Below, piece after piece: positions 42,005-51,753 of a stretch of DNA of 64,000 nt. Location of the stretch: the NCBI GenBank assembly GCA_020426325.1, contig JAGQQG010000023.1, positions 1 to 64,000 on the forward strand. The letters run 5' to 3'. Source of the DNA: Planctomycetaceae bacterium (lineage in GTDB: Bacteria; Planctomycetota; Planctomycetia; Planctomycetales; Planctomycetaceae). Positions within the stretch are counted from its first letter, which is position 1. Every line of letters starts with the position of its first letter. Position numbers and translations under genes: made by a program. Below the pieces are notes generated by a model, which saw nothing but the letters and a program-made list of their open reading frames with translations, did not search any database and was not told the origin of the DNA.

Positions 42005-43687
42005 ATGCCGGAGGCATCCTTGGAACCCAGTCCGTTTCGATTTCTGCGAAACCTGAATCGCAGTCGTGAGATTGCCACCGTGCTGCTAAACCACGGCTTC
42101 GGCGATCTGGTTGAGCGGTTGCATCTCGCGAAATACCTGCAATGGGGCAAGCGGGTCATTCTTCGCCAGGAAATTGATGCGCATCAGGGAGTGACACCTG
42201 CGAAACGGATTCGTCTGGTTCTCCAGGACTTGGGTCCCAGTTTCGTCAAGTTCGGACAGGTCATCAGCACACGGCCCGACCTGATCCCGCAGGACATCAT
42301 AGATGAGTTGGCTAACCTGCAGGAACAGGTCCCGTCATTCGAGTCGGACGTGGCGATGGCTCAGGTGGAGCAGGAACTGCACGGAAGTATCGACGCGTTG
42401 TTTGTCAGCTTTGACCGGAACCCTGTCGCCGCAGGCTCACTCGCACAAGTGCACCGTGCGGTGACTCACGATGGAACCCTGGTTGCGGTCAAGATCCGAC
42501 GCCCGAACGCCGTCCGCGACATTGAACGTGACCTGGCGCTGATGACGGATCTAGCAATCCTCGCAGAACGGCATCTCCCTGAGATCGCGGTGTTCGATCC
42601 GGTCGGCCTTGTCAGACATTTTTCTCGAATCATCCGTCGGGAACTCAACTTTCGTCGGGAAGGGCAGACGATCGAGGAGTTTCGCAGACTCTTTCACAAT
42701 GATGCCACACTCCGGATTCCGAGAGTCTTCGAGAAACTGACCACCGACGCCGTGCTGACGATGGAATACCTGGACGGATGTCGCGCTGATGACATGCAGA
42801 GAATCGCGAATTCGAACATTTCGCCTGCAGCCCTTGCGTCTAACGGAGCCCACATCTTTCTCAGGCAAATCTTTGAATTTGGGGTGTTTCACGGCGATCC
42901 TCACCCCGGCAACTTGCGGGTGATGCCCGATGGTTCGATCGGACTGCTTGATTTTGGCATGGTCGGCGTGATCGATGATGCTAAACGGGAGCAATTGATC
43001 GATCTGTTTCTGGCGGTCGAACGACAGGACTCTGCCCGGTGTGTAGAACTGATCAAGGAGATCGGACAGCCAAGTCGAGGCCTCGACGAGATTCTGCTTC
43101 GGGCTGACGTCCGAGACTTCGTGGAGAATTACTATGGCGTCGCTCTCGATCAATTGAATGTCGGACGCATGTTGACCGATTTGGTTGCCATTCTGGCCAA
43201 TCACGGTCTGCGTTGCCCTGCCGATTTGATGTTATTGATTCGCAGCTTTGTCACGCTGGAGGGGTTGGGACGTGAGTTAGATCCGAATTTCAACCTTGCG
43301 AATGAGGTTGCCCCCTTCGTCTCGCGGATGGTCAGGGAACGATACAGTCCGCGGAGGCTTTTTGACCGATCGTTGGACGATCTGAAGGTGCTGCTGAAGG
43401 CTGCTCATGAGCTCCCGCTGGAACTTCGAAACACGCTGAAAAAGATCAGCCAAGATGAGTTGAAACTTCAGTTCGAACATCGGGGGCTAGATCAGCTGAT
43501 CACCGAGTTCGATCGTTCCAGCAATCGCGTCGTCGTGGGACTGGTAACGTCTTCACTAATTGTCGCGTCCGCGCTCATTGTGCGCGCGGGAAGTGCTTCC
43601 CCCTGGCTGACCATCCCCATCTTCGTGATCTCTGGACTGCTCGGCGTCTGGCTCATCTACGGCATCCTGCGCAGCGGCCGACTGTGA
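42005..43687 (+). CDS. ABC1/UbiB (AarF) family atypical kinase
   Basis: A 560-residue protein of the ADCK/UbiB family, needed for quinone biosynthesis or lipid homeostasis in other bacteria. Motifs: the KxGQ signature (KFGQ, 82-85, in [18 protein letters not shown]), the alanine-rich nucleotide loop [19 protein letters not shown] (catalytic lysine), [10 protein letters not shown] and LLDFGMVG (DFG). Two membrane segments close the protein (about 505-525 and 530-550), anchoring it in the inner membrane. No other ubiquinone or menaquinone gene is nearby. The 3' end overlaps the convergent folK by 31 bases. Confidence 0.94.
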   Translation: MPEASLEPSPFRFLRNLNRSREIATVLLNHGFGDLVERLHLAKYLQWGKRVILRQEIDAHQGVTPAKRIRLVLQDLGPSFVKFGQVISTRPDLIPQDIIDELANLQEQVPSFESDVAMAQVEQELHGSIDALFVSFDRNPVAAGSLAQVHRAVTHDGTLVAVKIRRPNAVRDIERDLALMTDLAILAERHLPEIAVFDPVGLVRHFSRIIRRELNFRREGQTIEEFRRLFHNDATLRIPRVFEKLTTDAVLTMEYLDGCRADDMQRIANSNISPAALASNGAHIFLRQIFEFGVFHGDPHPGNLRVMPDGSIGLLDFGMVGVIDDAKREQLIDLFLAVERQDSARCVELIKEIGQPSRGLDEILLRADVRDFVENYYGVALDQLNVGRMLTDLVAILANHGLRCPADLMLLIRSFVTLEGLGRELDPNFNLANEVAPFVSRMVRERYSPRRLFDRSLDDLKVLLKAAHELPLELRNTLKKISQDELKLQFEHRGLDQLITEFDRSSNRVVVGLVTSSLIVASALIVRAGSASPWLTIPIFVISGLLGVWLIYGILRSGRL

Positions 43688-44424
43688 CGCACCGGCTGAT
43701 CTAGGGCCGCAGTAAGCACGGAAACTGCAGCCTTCTCCGTTGTCCCCGGAAGTTCGGATATTCTCACGACTCGTGACTGCTGAATGTCGGAATGATCACT
43801 GGTGAGAAAGTCACGCAGTTCGAGAGGCATCGCGATCTCACCTGCATCCTGAGTGGACGATTCATCATCGACAATCAACACCTCCGGATATTTTGCAGTC
43901 AGCAATGCGGAAATCGCCAACCGCTTGTCCTCGTCGTCTCCTTGGACTGCAATTCGTAGTGGACGTTGCAGCAGCCGTGATCTCAGGGATTGAATCGATT
44001 CATCAAACAATGGATGTCGAACGTCCGCTGCGATGTCAACGAGCGGGTCGAGGACGAAGCGACGATACCACATGTGGGGGTGCGGAACCTTCAGCGGCGG
44101 TTCACGAACGATCGCGTCGTCGAAGAGAATTAGATCTAAATCCAAAGGCCGCGGCCCCCAGCGACTTCCTGTCTCTCGGCCGACGGATGCTTCAACAGAT
44201 TTTAACAGCCGAAGCAATGAGAGCGGTTCAAGCTCGCAGGTGAGCGTCGCAGCCGCATTAAGGAACGTGTCTCCCGAGCATGGTCCCACCGGTTCGGTAT
44301 AGTAAACCGGACTCGCTGCGATGACCGAGACTCCCTCGGCTTCATCCAGGAGATCAAGGCCGCGGTCCATCGTCGCGATGACATCGCCAACGTTGCCTCC
44401 AAGTGCGATGTGGCAGGTGGCCAT
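43657..44424 (-). CDS. folK: 2-amino-4-hydroxy-6-hydroxymethyldihydropteridine diphosphokinase with C-terminal extension
   Basis: HPPK, which transfers pyrophosphate from ATP to the pterin in folate synthesis. The catalytic domain is about residues 1-155: IALGGNVGD at the start, [22 protein letters not shown] (signature) and [16 protein letters not shown]. The remaining 100 residues are not part of HPPK: they start at [22 protein letters not shown] and include VLIVDDESS and a helix-rich end. This segment looks like an alpha/beta domain, possibly nucleotide-related, but I cannot name it. It overlaps the ABC1 kinase gene by 31 bases at the 3' end and follows apbE on the same strand with a 14-base gap. 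Confidence 0.88.
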   Translation of the reverse strand: MATCHIALGGNVGDVIATMDRGLDLLDEAEGVSVIAASPVYYTEPVGPCSGDTFLNAAATLTCELEPLSLLRLLKSVEASVGRETGSRWGPRPLDLDLILFDDAIVREPPLKVPHPHMWYRRFVLDPLVDIAADVRHPLFDESIQSLRSRLLQRPLRIAVQGDDEDKRLAISALLTAKYPEVLIVDDESSTQDAGEIAMPLELRDFLTSDHSDIQQSRVVRISELPGTTEKAAVSVLTAALDQPVRHSRPLRRMP

Positions 44425-44438
44425 GTATTGCGGAAAGA

Positions 44439-45509
44439 TTAGTCAGTTAGTTTTTGGTCAATGACAACTTCATAACGGGAGAAGCCGGGCGTGTCGACTC
44501 TCTCGGTCTGTGAGCCGGTCTGAGCAACCACGAATGCCTCTGCGCTCGGGACTGATTGTGTGAGTGCGGACACACCTTTCTCTGCACCGAGGACGCTGAC
44601 TGCGGAGGCCCACGCGTCGGCTGTGATTCCGTCTTGGGCAATTACGGTGACGCTGCTGTGGCTGGTCAGGCCGAGTCCTGTCCGAGGGTCGAGGATGTGC
44701 GAATAGCGGACGCCGTCGATCTCGACGAATTGCACCGAGTCTCCGGATGTGGCGACCGCACAGTTACTCAGCTGGAGAAAACGTGATGGTGCCGCGTCAG
44801 GAGTATCAAGCGGTGCGATGCCGATCAGCCAACTCTCTTTTTCGGGCGGAGGTGCACCGGCGACAATGTCTCCACCGGCGTCGATCAGCGCCCGCTTGAT
44901 CCCATGATCACGCAGAACACGCAGGGCTTCGTCAGCTGCATACCCTTTCGCGATCCCACCGAGATCAAGCCGAATGCCCTCACGGAGGAAGGTGACAGTC
45001 TGTGCAGCCGGATCGACAGAAACGTATTGATATCCAACTTTCTGACGTGCTTCGGCCAGCTCAATGTCCTTTGCAAGGATGCCTGCCTTACGGGACTTCC
45101 GCCACAAATCCATCAGTGGGCCGACCGTGGCGTCGAACGCCCCTTCGGATTGCTGTGAGACACACTCAGCCGCAGCAATCACGGTGAACAATTCCCGACT
45201 CACCTTGGTCGGCTGGCCAACAACAGCCTGTTTGCAGAGTTGCGAGAGTTCGCTATCCGGATCGTAGTGACTGAGGATTCGGTCGAGCTGCCGAAAACGG
45301 GCATAGGCTGCCTGAGATGCCTGATTTGCTGTTGGTTCGTCGGCTGCGTATACTGTGATACGGACGGGGATCGCCATGCGGATTTGCAGAAACTCAAACC
45401 GCTGAAGCGGTTCCCCTTCCGTCGAGAGAGGCTCGTTTCCGTCTGCCTGACGGGTCGCCATCAGAGCGAGCACCACTCCCAGAACCGCCATGGATGTGCG
45501 ATACCACAC
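44439..45509 (-). CDS. apbE: FAD:protein FMN transferase (ApbE family)
   Basis: A 356-residue exported enzyme that attaches FMN to threonine residues of target flavoproteins, such as NqrB/NqrC, outside the cytoplasm. Motifs: [44 protein letters not shown] (FAD binding), [11 protein letters not shown] and [10 protein letters not shown] with the catalytic region. I start at GTG 45509 because GGAGG lies five bases upstream and it gives a good signal peptide ([17 protein letters not shown]); an ATG at 45491 is the alternative. It is divergent from the FGE-like gene, sharing about 70 bases of upstream space, and lies 14 bases before folK. Confidence 0.93.
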   Translation of the reverse strand: MWYRTSMAVLGVVLALMATRQADGNEPLSTEGEPLQRFEFLQIRMAIPVRITVYAADEPTANQASQAAYARFRQLDRILSHYDPDSELSQLCKQAVVGQPTKVSRELFTVIAAAECVSQQSEGAFDATVGPLMDLWRKSRKAGILAKDIELAEARQKVGYQYVSVDPAAQTVTFLREGIRLDLGGIAKGYAADEALRVLRDHGIKRALIDAGGDIVAGAPPPEKESWLIGIAPLDTPDAAPSRFLQLSNCAVATSGDSVQFVEIDGVRYSHILDPRTGLGLTSHSSVTVIAQDGITADAWASAVSVLGAEKGVSALTQSVPSAEAFVVAQTGSQTERVDTPGFSRYEVVIDQKLTD

Positions 45510-45579
45510 TGTTCCCTCCCCCCTTGATGGTCTCAACATCAGTTCAATTCCAATCCTCAGCCTACGCGTTTGCCGTCCC

Positions 45580-46668
45580 ATGCCGCAAGAACGATTCTCT
45601 CTCCGGATGACAGCTGTCATCACGTTGCTGTTGACCGCGTCGCTTTCCGCTGGTGAACCGGACCCAAAGGATCCTTTTCTCCGCGATCCCGACAGTTCGG
45701 CCTCAACCGAAGCGGAAATGAAGCCCTACAAGCAGCAGTTGCGGGACACCGAGATTGAGTTTGAGATGGTTCCCATCCCGGGCGGAACCTTCCAGATGGG
45801 GAGCCCGCCCGATGAAGCAGGACGGGATGACGATGAAGGACCAGTCCATCCTGTCAAAATTGAGCCCTTCTGGATGGGAAAGTGCGAGGTGACATGGGAT
45901 GAGTATGACACTTATCGGGCGAACCTCGACATTCAGCGTCGCAATTTGTCGGGACGTTCTGCTGACGAAGTGGACAATCTCGCGGATGCCGTCACGCGCC
46001 CGACGACCGAATACACGGACATGACCTTCGGCAGTGGTCATGATGGTTATCCCGCGATTTGCATGACGCAACTGGGGGCCAAAATGTACTGTGCCTGGCT
46101 GACGGAAAAGACCGGCCAGTACTACCGTCTGCCAACCGAAGCGGAGTGGGAGTATGCCTGTCGAGCCGGGACGACGACCGCTTACTCATTTGGCGACGAC
46201 CCGAGTCAGCTCGACGAATATGCCTGGCATTACGGAAATGTAGATGAAGATCGCCAAGTGAACTACCAGAAAGTTGGACTGAAAAAGCCCAATCCCTGGG
46301 GCTTGCATGACATGCACGGCAATGTGATGGAATGGTGCCTCGACCAGTACGTGGCAGACGCCTACAAGACGTTCGATCCGAAAGTCGTCACGGAATCTCC
46401 GCTGGTCGTGCCCACCCAGTTGTATCCGCGAGTCGTCCGTGGAGGCTCGTGGACTGACGATCCGGAAGCGTTGCGCAGTGCGAACCGCGTCTTTTCGGAC
46501 CCGGATTGGAAGATTCAGGACCCTCAGCTCCCGCAGAGCATGTGGTATCATACTGACGCAGACTTCGTCGGCTTCCGGATCATCCGCCCACTGACGCCCC
46601 CGAGCGAGGAACAGATCAAGGAACTGGTTCTGTATCCCGACATCCCAGACGAACTGCGAAAAGACTAA
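45580..46668 (+). CDS. Secreted SUMF1/FGE-family protein lacking the catalytic cysteines
   Basis: A 362-residue exported protein (signal peptide about residues 1-24). The formylglycine-generating-enzyme fold is clear: [36 protein letters not shown], [34 protein letters not shown] and VVRGGSW. The C-terminal segment reads VGFRIIRP where true FGEs have a cysteine after FR, so the copper-binding cysteine pair is missing and sulfatase activation is unlikely. It is probably a ligand-binding or structural member. ATG 45580. Confidence 0.9.
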   Translation: MPQERFSLRMTAVITLLLTASLSAGEPDPKDPFLRDPDSSASTEAEMKPYKQQLRDTEIEFEMVPIPGGTFQMGSPPDEAGRDDDEGPVHPVKIEPFWMGKCEVTWDEYDTYRANLDIQRRNLSGRSADEVDNLADAVTRPTTEYTDMTFGSGHDGYPAICMTQLGAKMYCAWLTEKTGQYYRLPTEAEWEYACRAGTTTAYSFGDDPSQLDEYAWHYGNVDEDRQVNYQKVGLKKPNPWGLHDMHGNVMEWCLDQYVADAYKTFDPKVVTESPLVVPTQLYPRVVRGGSWTDDPEALRSANRVFSDPDWKIQDPQLPQSMWYHTDADFVGFRIIRPLTPPSEEQIKELVLYPDIPDELRKD

Positions 46669-46772
46669 CGATTCATCCCCCATCCTCCTTGTCGCAATCG
46701 CGAAGGGGCGACGATGGGGAGGCAACGAACATTGACCAAGATCAATCACTCTTTCCCCGACCGGAGCGAACA

Positions 46773-48101
46773 ATGTCCGACGCGTCCCGCCGTGATTTTC
46801 TGAAAACGTCCTCAACCGCTGCACTCACTGCAGGACTTCTTGGCAGTTTATCGAGCCGCGCCTTTGCTGCAGTCGATGACACGATCAAGGTCGGACTGGT
46901 TGGTTGCGGAGGACGCGGGACTGGAGCCGCTGCTCAAACCCTGTCTGCTCCCGGCAAGGTCAAACTGGTCGCCGTCGCTGATGCGTTCAAGGATCAGATT
47001 CCCCGCACGCTCGAACAGGTCTCAAAGTCCGTTGAAGGGGACGAGACTGCCTCTGTTGATGTTCCCGAAGAACGCCAATTCTCCGGCTTCGATGCCTATA
47101 AAGACGTTCTGGCTCTGGATGACATCGATCTGGTGATCTTTGCGACTCCTCCCGGGTTCCGTCCCATCCACTTTGCAGCAGCGGTCGAGGCTGGCAAGCA
47201 TATCTTCATGGAGAAGCCGGTCGCCGTCGATGGCCCTGGAGTTCGTCAGGTCCTCGAAGCCGCACAGAAGGCGAAGGAGAAGAACCTTAAGGTGGGTGTC
47301 GGACTGCAGCGTCGTCACCTCAGCACCTACAACGACGTCATCTCACGGATTCATGATGGAGCCATTGGCGATGTCATCGCCCTGCGTGTCTATTGGAACG
47401 GCGGCGGTGTCTGGGAGCCTCGTAAGACTCGTGAAGAGGTTGCAACGGAAATGGAGTACCAGATGCGAAACTGGTACTACTACAACTGGCTGTGCGGAGA
47501 TCACATCACCGAACAACACATTCACAACCTCGATATCGGCTGCTGGATTAAGAACGCCTACCCTGTCAGTGCACAGGGGATGGGAGGTCGCGAAGTCCGG
47601 AAGGACAAGCGATACGGCGAAATCTTCGACCATCATGCCGTCGAGTACACGTTCGAGGACGGCTCGAAGATGTTCAGCCAGTGTCGTCACATCCGAAACT
47701 GCTGGAACAGCGTGACCGAACATGCTCACGGCACGAAGGGCTACTCCGATCTCGTTGACAGCCGACGGATCAGGATGGCTGACTACGATGGCTCCAACGA
47801 GTACATCGCCAATAAGCTGCAGGGTGAAGATCCGTATCAGACGGAACACAACGATCTGCACGCAGCCATCCGCGCAGATGCTGCTTACAGCGAAGCCGAG
47901 TACGGCGCCCACAGCACGCTCGTCTCGATCCTTGGCCGGATGTGCACCTATTCCGGGAAAGAGATCACCTGGGAGCAGGCACTCAACTCCGAAAAGAGCA
48001 TCATGCCCGAAGAATTCGCCTGGGACGCGATGCCACCGACGACTCCGAACGAAAACGGCGAATACCCCGTTCCTGTTCCAGGAGTCACGAAAGTGCTCTG
48101 A
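46773..48101 (+). CDS. Secreted Gfo/Idh/MocA family oxidoreductase (Tat leader)
   Basis: A 442-residue protein with leader SRRDFLKTSSTAALTAGLLG (twin arginine), so exported folded with cofactor. The Rossmann motif VGLVGCGGRGTGAA follows at about residues 40-53, then HIFMEKPVAVDGPG (EKP motif) and GVGLQRRHLSTY. These exported sugar oxidoreductases are numerous in planctomycetes, with unknown substrates, probably derived from algal polysaccharides. ATG 46773; the frame open before it is not coding. It lies 104 bases after the FGE-like gene and is followed by a terminator. Confidence 0.92.
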   Translation: MSDASRRDFLKTSSTAALTAGLLGSLSSRAFAAVDDTIKVGLVGCGGRGTGAAAQTLSAPGKVKLVAVADAFKDQIPRTLEQVSKSVEGDETASVDVPEERQFSGFDAYKDVLALDDIDLVIFATPPGFRPIHFAAAVEAGKHIFMEKPVAVDGPGVRQVLEAAQKAKEKNLKVGVGLQRRHLSTYNDVISRIHDGAIGDVIALRVYWNGGGVWEPRKTREEVATEMEYQMRNWYYYNWLCGDHITEQHIHNLDIGCWIKNAYPVSAQGMGGREVRKDKRYGEIFDHHAVEYTFEDGSKMFSQCRHIRNCWNSVTEHAHGTKGYSDLVDSRRIRMADYDGSNEYIANKLQGEDPYQTEHNDLHAAIRADAAYSEAEYGAHSTLVSILGRMCTYSGKEITWEQALNSEKSIMPEEFAWDAMPPTTPNENGEYPVPVPGVTKVL

Positions 48102-48128
48102 ACTTGAACGTTCCTCAGTTTGTCATAT

Positions 48129-48156
48129 CAGCCCGTCTCGCTTGCGAGGCGGGCTG
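48129..48156. terminator. Bidirectional terminator between convergent genes
   Basis: A 13-base-pair stem (CAGCCCGTCTCGC with GCGAGGCGGGCTG, one G-U wobble) around TT, followed by TTCTGCTTT. It lies between the Gfo/Idh gene and the convergent DUF455 gene. Confidence 0.8.
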
Positions 48157-48198
48157 TTCTGCTTTGAGCGGTGAATTCCAACGCATCATAGCAGTCGT

Positions 48199-48984
48199 TT
48201 AATCTTCAGCGTTTCTCAACTTCTCGACGAACTCTTCCGATAGGCCAGCTGCCAGTCGAGCCTCGCGCTGGAAGACCTCTCCCCGTGCCTTTACAGGTCT
48301 CAGGGGCCAATGCAGATGTGTGACAAATGTTTCCCATTCGTCGAGCCCGTCGGGCTTGAGTTGACGCAGCCATTCGATGCCGAAAGCAACGTGGCGGATC
48401 TCGTCACGATGAATCACCCGCATCAATGAGGCACTTCTTTCGTCACCGGCAGCTGTAAATGCGTCCGCGAATTCCAGTGAATGGTCGAGATTGGCCCCCT
48501 CAAATACGAGCGGCAGACCTGCGAGATAATCCAATACGCTGGTGAAAGACATGGCCTTTTTCCAGATGTAACAGTTGACCGGCAGATCGCCGAATGACAC
48601 TCCCAGCATCGCAGCCCGCTCGATGTGCATGCGGGTGTGACGCTGCTCATCGGCCATGACGGTGATCATGCCTCGACGAAATTCCGTCGGCGCTTCTGGA
48701 AAAGCCAGAAGCGTCCACGCCATCACTTCGAGCGCCTGCAACTCGTGGTTCGCCATGATGTGGTGGGCGACCGCACGTTTCGCGGGACTCTCGAGTGCCC
48801 CGAATGCCGGCATCGCAGGTGCCGTCCTTCTCGGCGCGAACTTCAAATCGACGGGCCGAGCAGGTTCAGGATGCCGCTCGGCCGGACCGGGGGCATGGTC
48901 AGTGATGGGGCTGTCAATCGCTTCCAGCTTGAGCGATATCTCCTCACTCAACAGGACTCGCTTTGCGAACTCTCGAATTTCCAT
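48199..48984 (-). CDS. DUF455 family ferritin-like protein
   Basis: A 261-residue cytoplasmic protein of DUF455. Helical segments carry di-iron-type ligands: HHIMANHELQALEVMAW, MADEQRHTRMH (ExxH-like) and HRDEIRHVAFG (ExxH). This pattern resembles ferritin-like hydroxylases such as MiaE, with which DUF455 has been grouped. The central proline-rich linker (HAPGPAERHPEPARP) is normal for the family. A tRNA-hydroxylase role is one possibility, not shown here. ATG 48984. Confidence 0.88.
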   Translation of the reverse strand: MEIREFAKRVLLSEEISLKLEAIDSPITDHAPGPAERHPEPARPVDLKFAPRRTAPAMPAFGALESPAKRAVAHHIMANHELQALEVMAWTLLAFPEAPTEFRRGMITVMADEQRHTRMHIERAAMLGVSFGDLPVNCYIWKKAMSFTSVLDYLAGLPLVFEGANLDHSLEFADAFTAAGDERSASLMRVIHRDEIRHVAFGIEWLRQLKPDGLDEWETFVTHLHWPLRPVKARGEVFQREARLAAGLSEEFVEKLRNAED

Positions 48985-49305
48985 GAATGCATGTCTCTGT
49001 GGAGATGTCAGGTTTGGGTTGTAACCGTGGGACTAATTCTTCAGCAAGTCGTTTGATGCATAAAAGCAACCCATGCATTCGCTGATGTGGAGTTTCGTCA
49101 TCACTGCACGGCTTACGCACCTTCACACAATCCATTCCAGACACGCCAACTCCAGGCTTGTAAAGGCGTTGCGACATGCCGTCTCAAAAGGTTGGCGCTT
49201 CGGTATTGGTTTTGTTCAGAAGCACGCATGGAAGATCGCGCTGACTCTCCAGTCCGAGGAGAGTGAACAGGCGACCGAATCAGCGTCCCATCGAAGAGGC
49301 CACGT
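48985..49305. other. Intergenic region before the NtrC-type regulator
   Basis: I see no gene or clear promoter. The open frame 49073-49309 overlaps the regulator ATG as ATGA but has no ribosome-binding site and no family resemblance. GAGG just before the ATG at 49306 serves the regulator. Confidence 0.35.
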
Positions 49306-50733
49306 ATGACTCCCCGACCTATTGTTGCCGTTGTCAGCGACGATGACTCTCTTGTTCATCCGCTATTCCAGGAACTTGGGGAAGCCTACGAGTTGATTGC
49401 TCGATCGAGTGTGGCCCAAATGGAGGACGTGATGCGCGGAGTGACCCCCAATGTGTTGCTCATTGATGCCCGGTCAGTGAATGACGGAGGACACGCCATC
49501 GATCAGTTCCTCGGGACATCTGTCGAATATGCGAAGGATCTGACCTGCCTGTTACTCTGTGGACGTCAATGTCCCGAACCACTCGAACGACGAATCGCCT
49601 GTTCTCGCGTCGAACGCGTCGATGACAGCGATGACATCCCTGCGATTGCAAAGCGGATCGCTGACTCAGAAACTGTAGTCTCCCACCGCACTAGCAGCCC
49701 GATCTCTTCTGCAAGGTTCGAGCACGAGGATGCTTTTGCAGAGGTTGTCCTGGAGGGCGTCACGCGACGGTTTGAGACGAACTCAGTTCAGCTCAAGAAC
49801 ATGCTTGAAGATCTGGCGGTCGCAGCCGAGCATGATGTCACGATCCTGCTCATTGGCGAAACGGGCTCCGGCAAAACATTCCTCTCACGGTTGATCCACG
49901 AGGCGTCACCGCGACGTAACGAACCATTTCTGCACGTTGCCTGTGGTGCACTCCCACGAGAACTGATTGAAAGCGAATTGTTTGGTCATGAGAAAGGCTC
50001 GTTCACGAGCGCTCATGCGAGCAAAGACGGCAAGTTTGTCGCCGCACGTCGGGGGACGATTCTCCTGGACGAAATCGATGTTCTCGGCCCCGAGCAACAG
50101 GTGAAGTTGTTACGAGTCATCGAGACGGGCGAATTCGAACCGGTCGGCTCAAACGAGACACACAAGTCGCAAGCTCGACTCGTCGTCGCGAGCAACCTTG
50201 ATCTCCAGCCTCTCGTGGATCAGGGGAGGTTCCGTCCGGACTTGTACTATCGTCTGAACATGCTCAAGTTTGAGATCCCTCCACTTCGCCGCCGGCGAAT
50301 GGACATCGTTCCGCTCGCCAAGCTTTTCCTGCGGAAGTTTCAGAAGCAACACAGCATTCAAATTGCCCGCATTGAAGACAGCTTGCTCGACGCTCTGGTC
50401 AACTATCCGTGGCCCGGAAACGTGCGTGAGCTTGAGAACGTCATCCAGCGTGCGGTCATTTACTGTCGTGACGGCATCTTGACAGCGAAACAGCTTCCGC
50501 CCCACATCGTGAGCGGCGCAGCCGGTCCCACAAACGATCCGTCCGTCAGACTCGAAGGTCACTATCCAACCTCTTCAAAATCGCTCAACGGTCAGATTGC
50601 TCTGACCGAGCGAGAGATCATCGAGCAGACACTATTCCAGAACAACTACAGTAAAACCAAGACAGCCAAGGCCTTGGGGATCAGCCGTGTGACGCTCTAC
50701 AACAAGATGAAGAAGTACGAGATCAACCGGTAG
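49306..50733 (+). CDS. NtrC-type AAA+ transcriptional regulator with atypical GAFTGA loop
   Basis: A 475-residue regulator. Residues 1-125 look like a receiver-type domain (VSDDDS at the start, LLIDARS at the phospho-site position) but with weak conservation, so phosphorylation is doubtful. The AAA+ domain has Walker A GETGSGKT (184-191), ELFGHEKGSFTSA, Walker B LLDEID and RFRPDLYYRLNML. The C-terminus has a Fis-type helix-turn-helix (NNYSKTKTAKALGISRVTLYNK). The sigma54-contact loop reads GSFTSA instead of GAFTGA (231-236), keeping F and T, so activation of sigma54 may be altered or lost. No kinase gene is nearby. Confidence 0.92.
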   Translation: MTPRPIVAVVSDDDSLVHPLFQELGEAYELIARSSVAQMEDVMRGVTPNVLLIDARSVNDGGHAIDQFLGTSVEYAKDLTCLLLCGRQCPEPLERRIACSRVERVDDSDDIPAIAKRIADSETVVSHRTSSPISSARFEHEDAFAEVVLEGVTRRFETNSVQLKNMLEDLAVAAEHDVTILLIGETGSGKTFLSRLIHEASPRRNEPFLHVACGALPRELIESELFGHEKGSFTSAHASKDGKFVAARRGTILLDEIDVLGPEQQVKLLRVIETGEFEPVGSNETHKSQARLVVASNLDLQPLVDQGRFRPDLYYRLNMLKFEIPPLRRRRMDIVPLAKLFLRKFQKQHSIQIARIEDSLLDALVNYPWPGNVRELENVIQRAVIYCRDGILTAKQLPPHIVSGAAGPTNDPSVRLEGHYPTSSKSLNGQIALTEREIIEQTLFQNNYSKTKTAKALGISRVTLYNKMKKYEINR

Positions 50734-50934
50734 CTGGGTGTCGCAAGTGTTGTCTGAGTATGAGGATAGAACGGAATACGCATCGGTGAGTGAGGACAGA
50801 AAGTCGAATCGACCCAATTGACTTGTTCCGGTAGAATCCGGCCCCTCAAGTTTTGATCAGTTCCCACCTTCTGTCACTGCCTCGGATCAACCTGTTTGTT
50901 CCCGCGGGCTTCCTTCAGTCGTTCGACGACAGTG

Positions 50935-51747
50935 ATGATTTCCAGGATTGTTGTGCTCATCCTGCTGGCGTCAGTCAGCCTCGGATGTGGATCGACCTCA
51001 TCAAGAACAGCGACCGAGCAATTGCTTGAGTCGGACGCTGTCGATGCAGCGATCGCACAGATCGACTTTCGACCGCTCGCGAACCAGAAAATCTATTTCA
51101 ACAAGGAATACATCAAAGACTACAAGGGCGTCGGCTTTGTGAACTCAGACTACATCGTGAGTTCACTGCGGCAGCAGATGGTGACGTGTGGTTGCCTCCT
51201 GCAGGATACGAAGGAGGATGCCGATTTCATCATCGAGGGACGCGTGGGCGCTTTAGGCACCGACAGCCACGAGATCGTTTATGGTCTGCCGGCGAACAAT
51301 GTTCTCAACGCGGCAACGAGTCTGGCTCCCAATGTGCCGACGGTTCCCACGATTCCTGAGATCGCTCTCTCCAAGAAGAAAGACGAATTGTCTGCGGCGA
51401 AGATCGCGGTGTTCGCGTATCACCAGGAGACGAAGAGAAGGGTCTGGCAATCCGGAATTTCACTGGCTCGAAGCACGGCGAAGGACACCTGGTTCTTTGG
51501 TGCTGGTCCGTTCCAAAGCGGGACCGTTTACGACGGCATCAAGTTCGCAGGCTCGGAACTGGAATTGAAACAAAGTCAGGAAGACCCAGCACAAGTGAAG
51601 CTGTCAAACTTCCGCCAGTCATCAGTCTTCACTCCCGCTTCTGCGTTCGCCGAACCACCTGCTGTGGTCGCAGAACAGCCAGCGACCGCAAACGCAGCCG
51701 ATGGAGTTGTGCCTGCATCAGCAGAGGTACAATCGGTCAGCGAATAA
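50935..51747 (+). CDS. Planctomycete lipoprotein of unknown function (possibly DUF6655)
   Basis: A 270-residue lipoprotein: hydrophobic leader MISRIVVLILLASVSLG, then cysteine with lipobox SLGC. The mature part begins GSTSSRTATEQLLESDAVDAAI, a pattern I associate with a family of planctomycete lipoproteins, possibly DUF6655. A globular domain follows (IYFNKEYIKDY..., ADFIIEGRVGALG), then an alanine/proline-rich tail. Nothing suggests an enzyme. ATG 50935 follows the frame of the lipobox. It lies about 200 bases after the regulator on the same strand. Confidence 0.8.
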   Translation: MISRIVVLILLASVSLGCGSTSSRTATEQLLESDAVDAAIAQIDFRPLANQKIYFNKEYIKDYKGVGFVNSDYIVSSLRQQMVTCGCLLQDTKEDADFIIEGRVGALGTDSHEIVYGLPANNVLNAATSLAPNVPTVPTIPEIALSKKKDELSAAKIAVFAYHQETKRRVWQSGISLARSTAKDTWFFGAGPFQSGTVYDGIKFAGSELELKQSQEDPAQVKLSNFRQSSVFTPASAFAEPPAVVAEQPATANAADGVVPASAEVQSVSE

Positions 51748-51753
51748 TGAATC

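Noticed and set aside
49073..49309. 78-codon open frame overlapping the start of the NtrC-type regulator as ATGA
   Set aside because: The overlap is suggestive but there is no ribosome-binding site, the composition is atypical and no family is recognisable.
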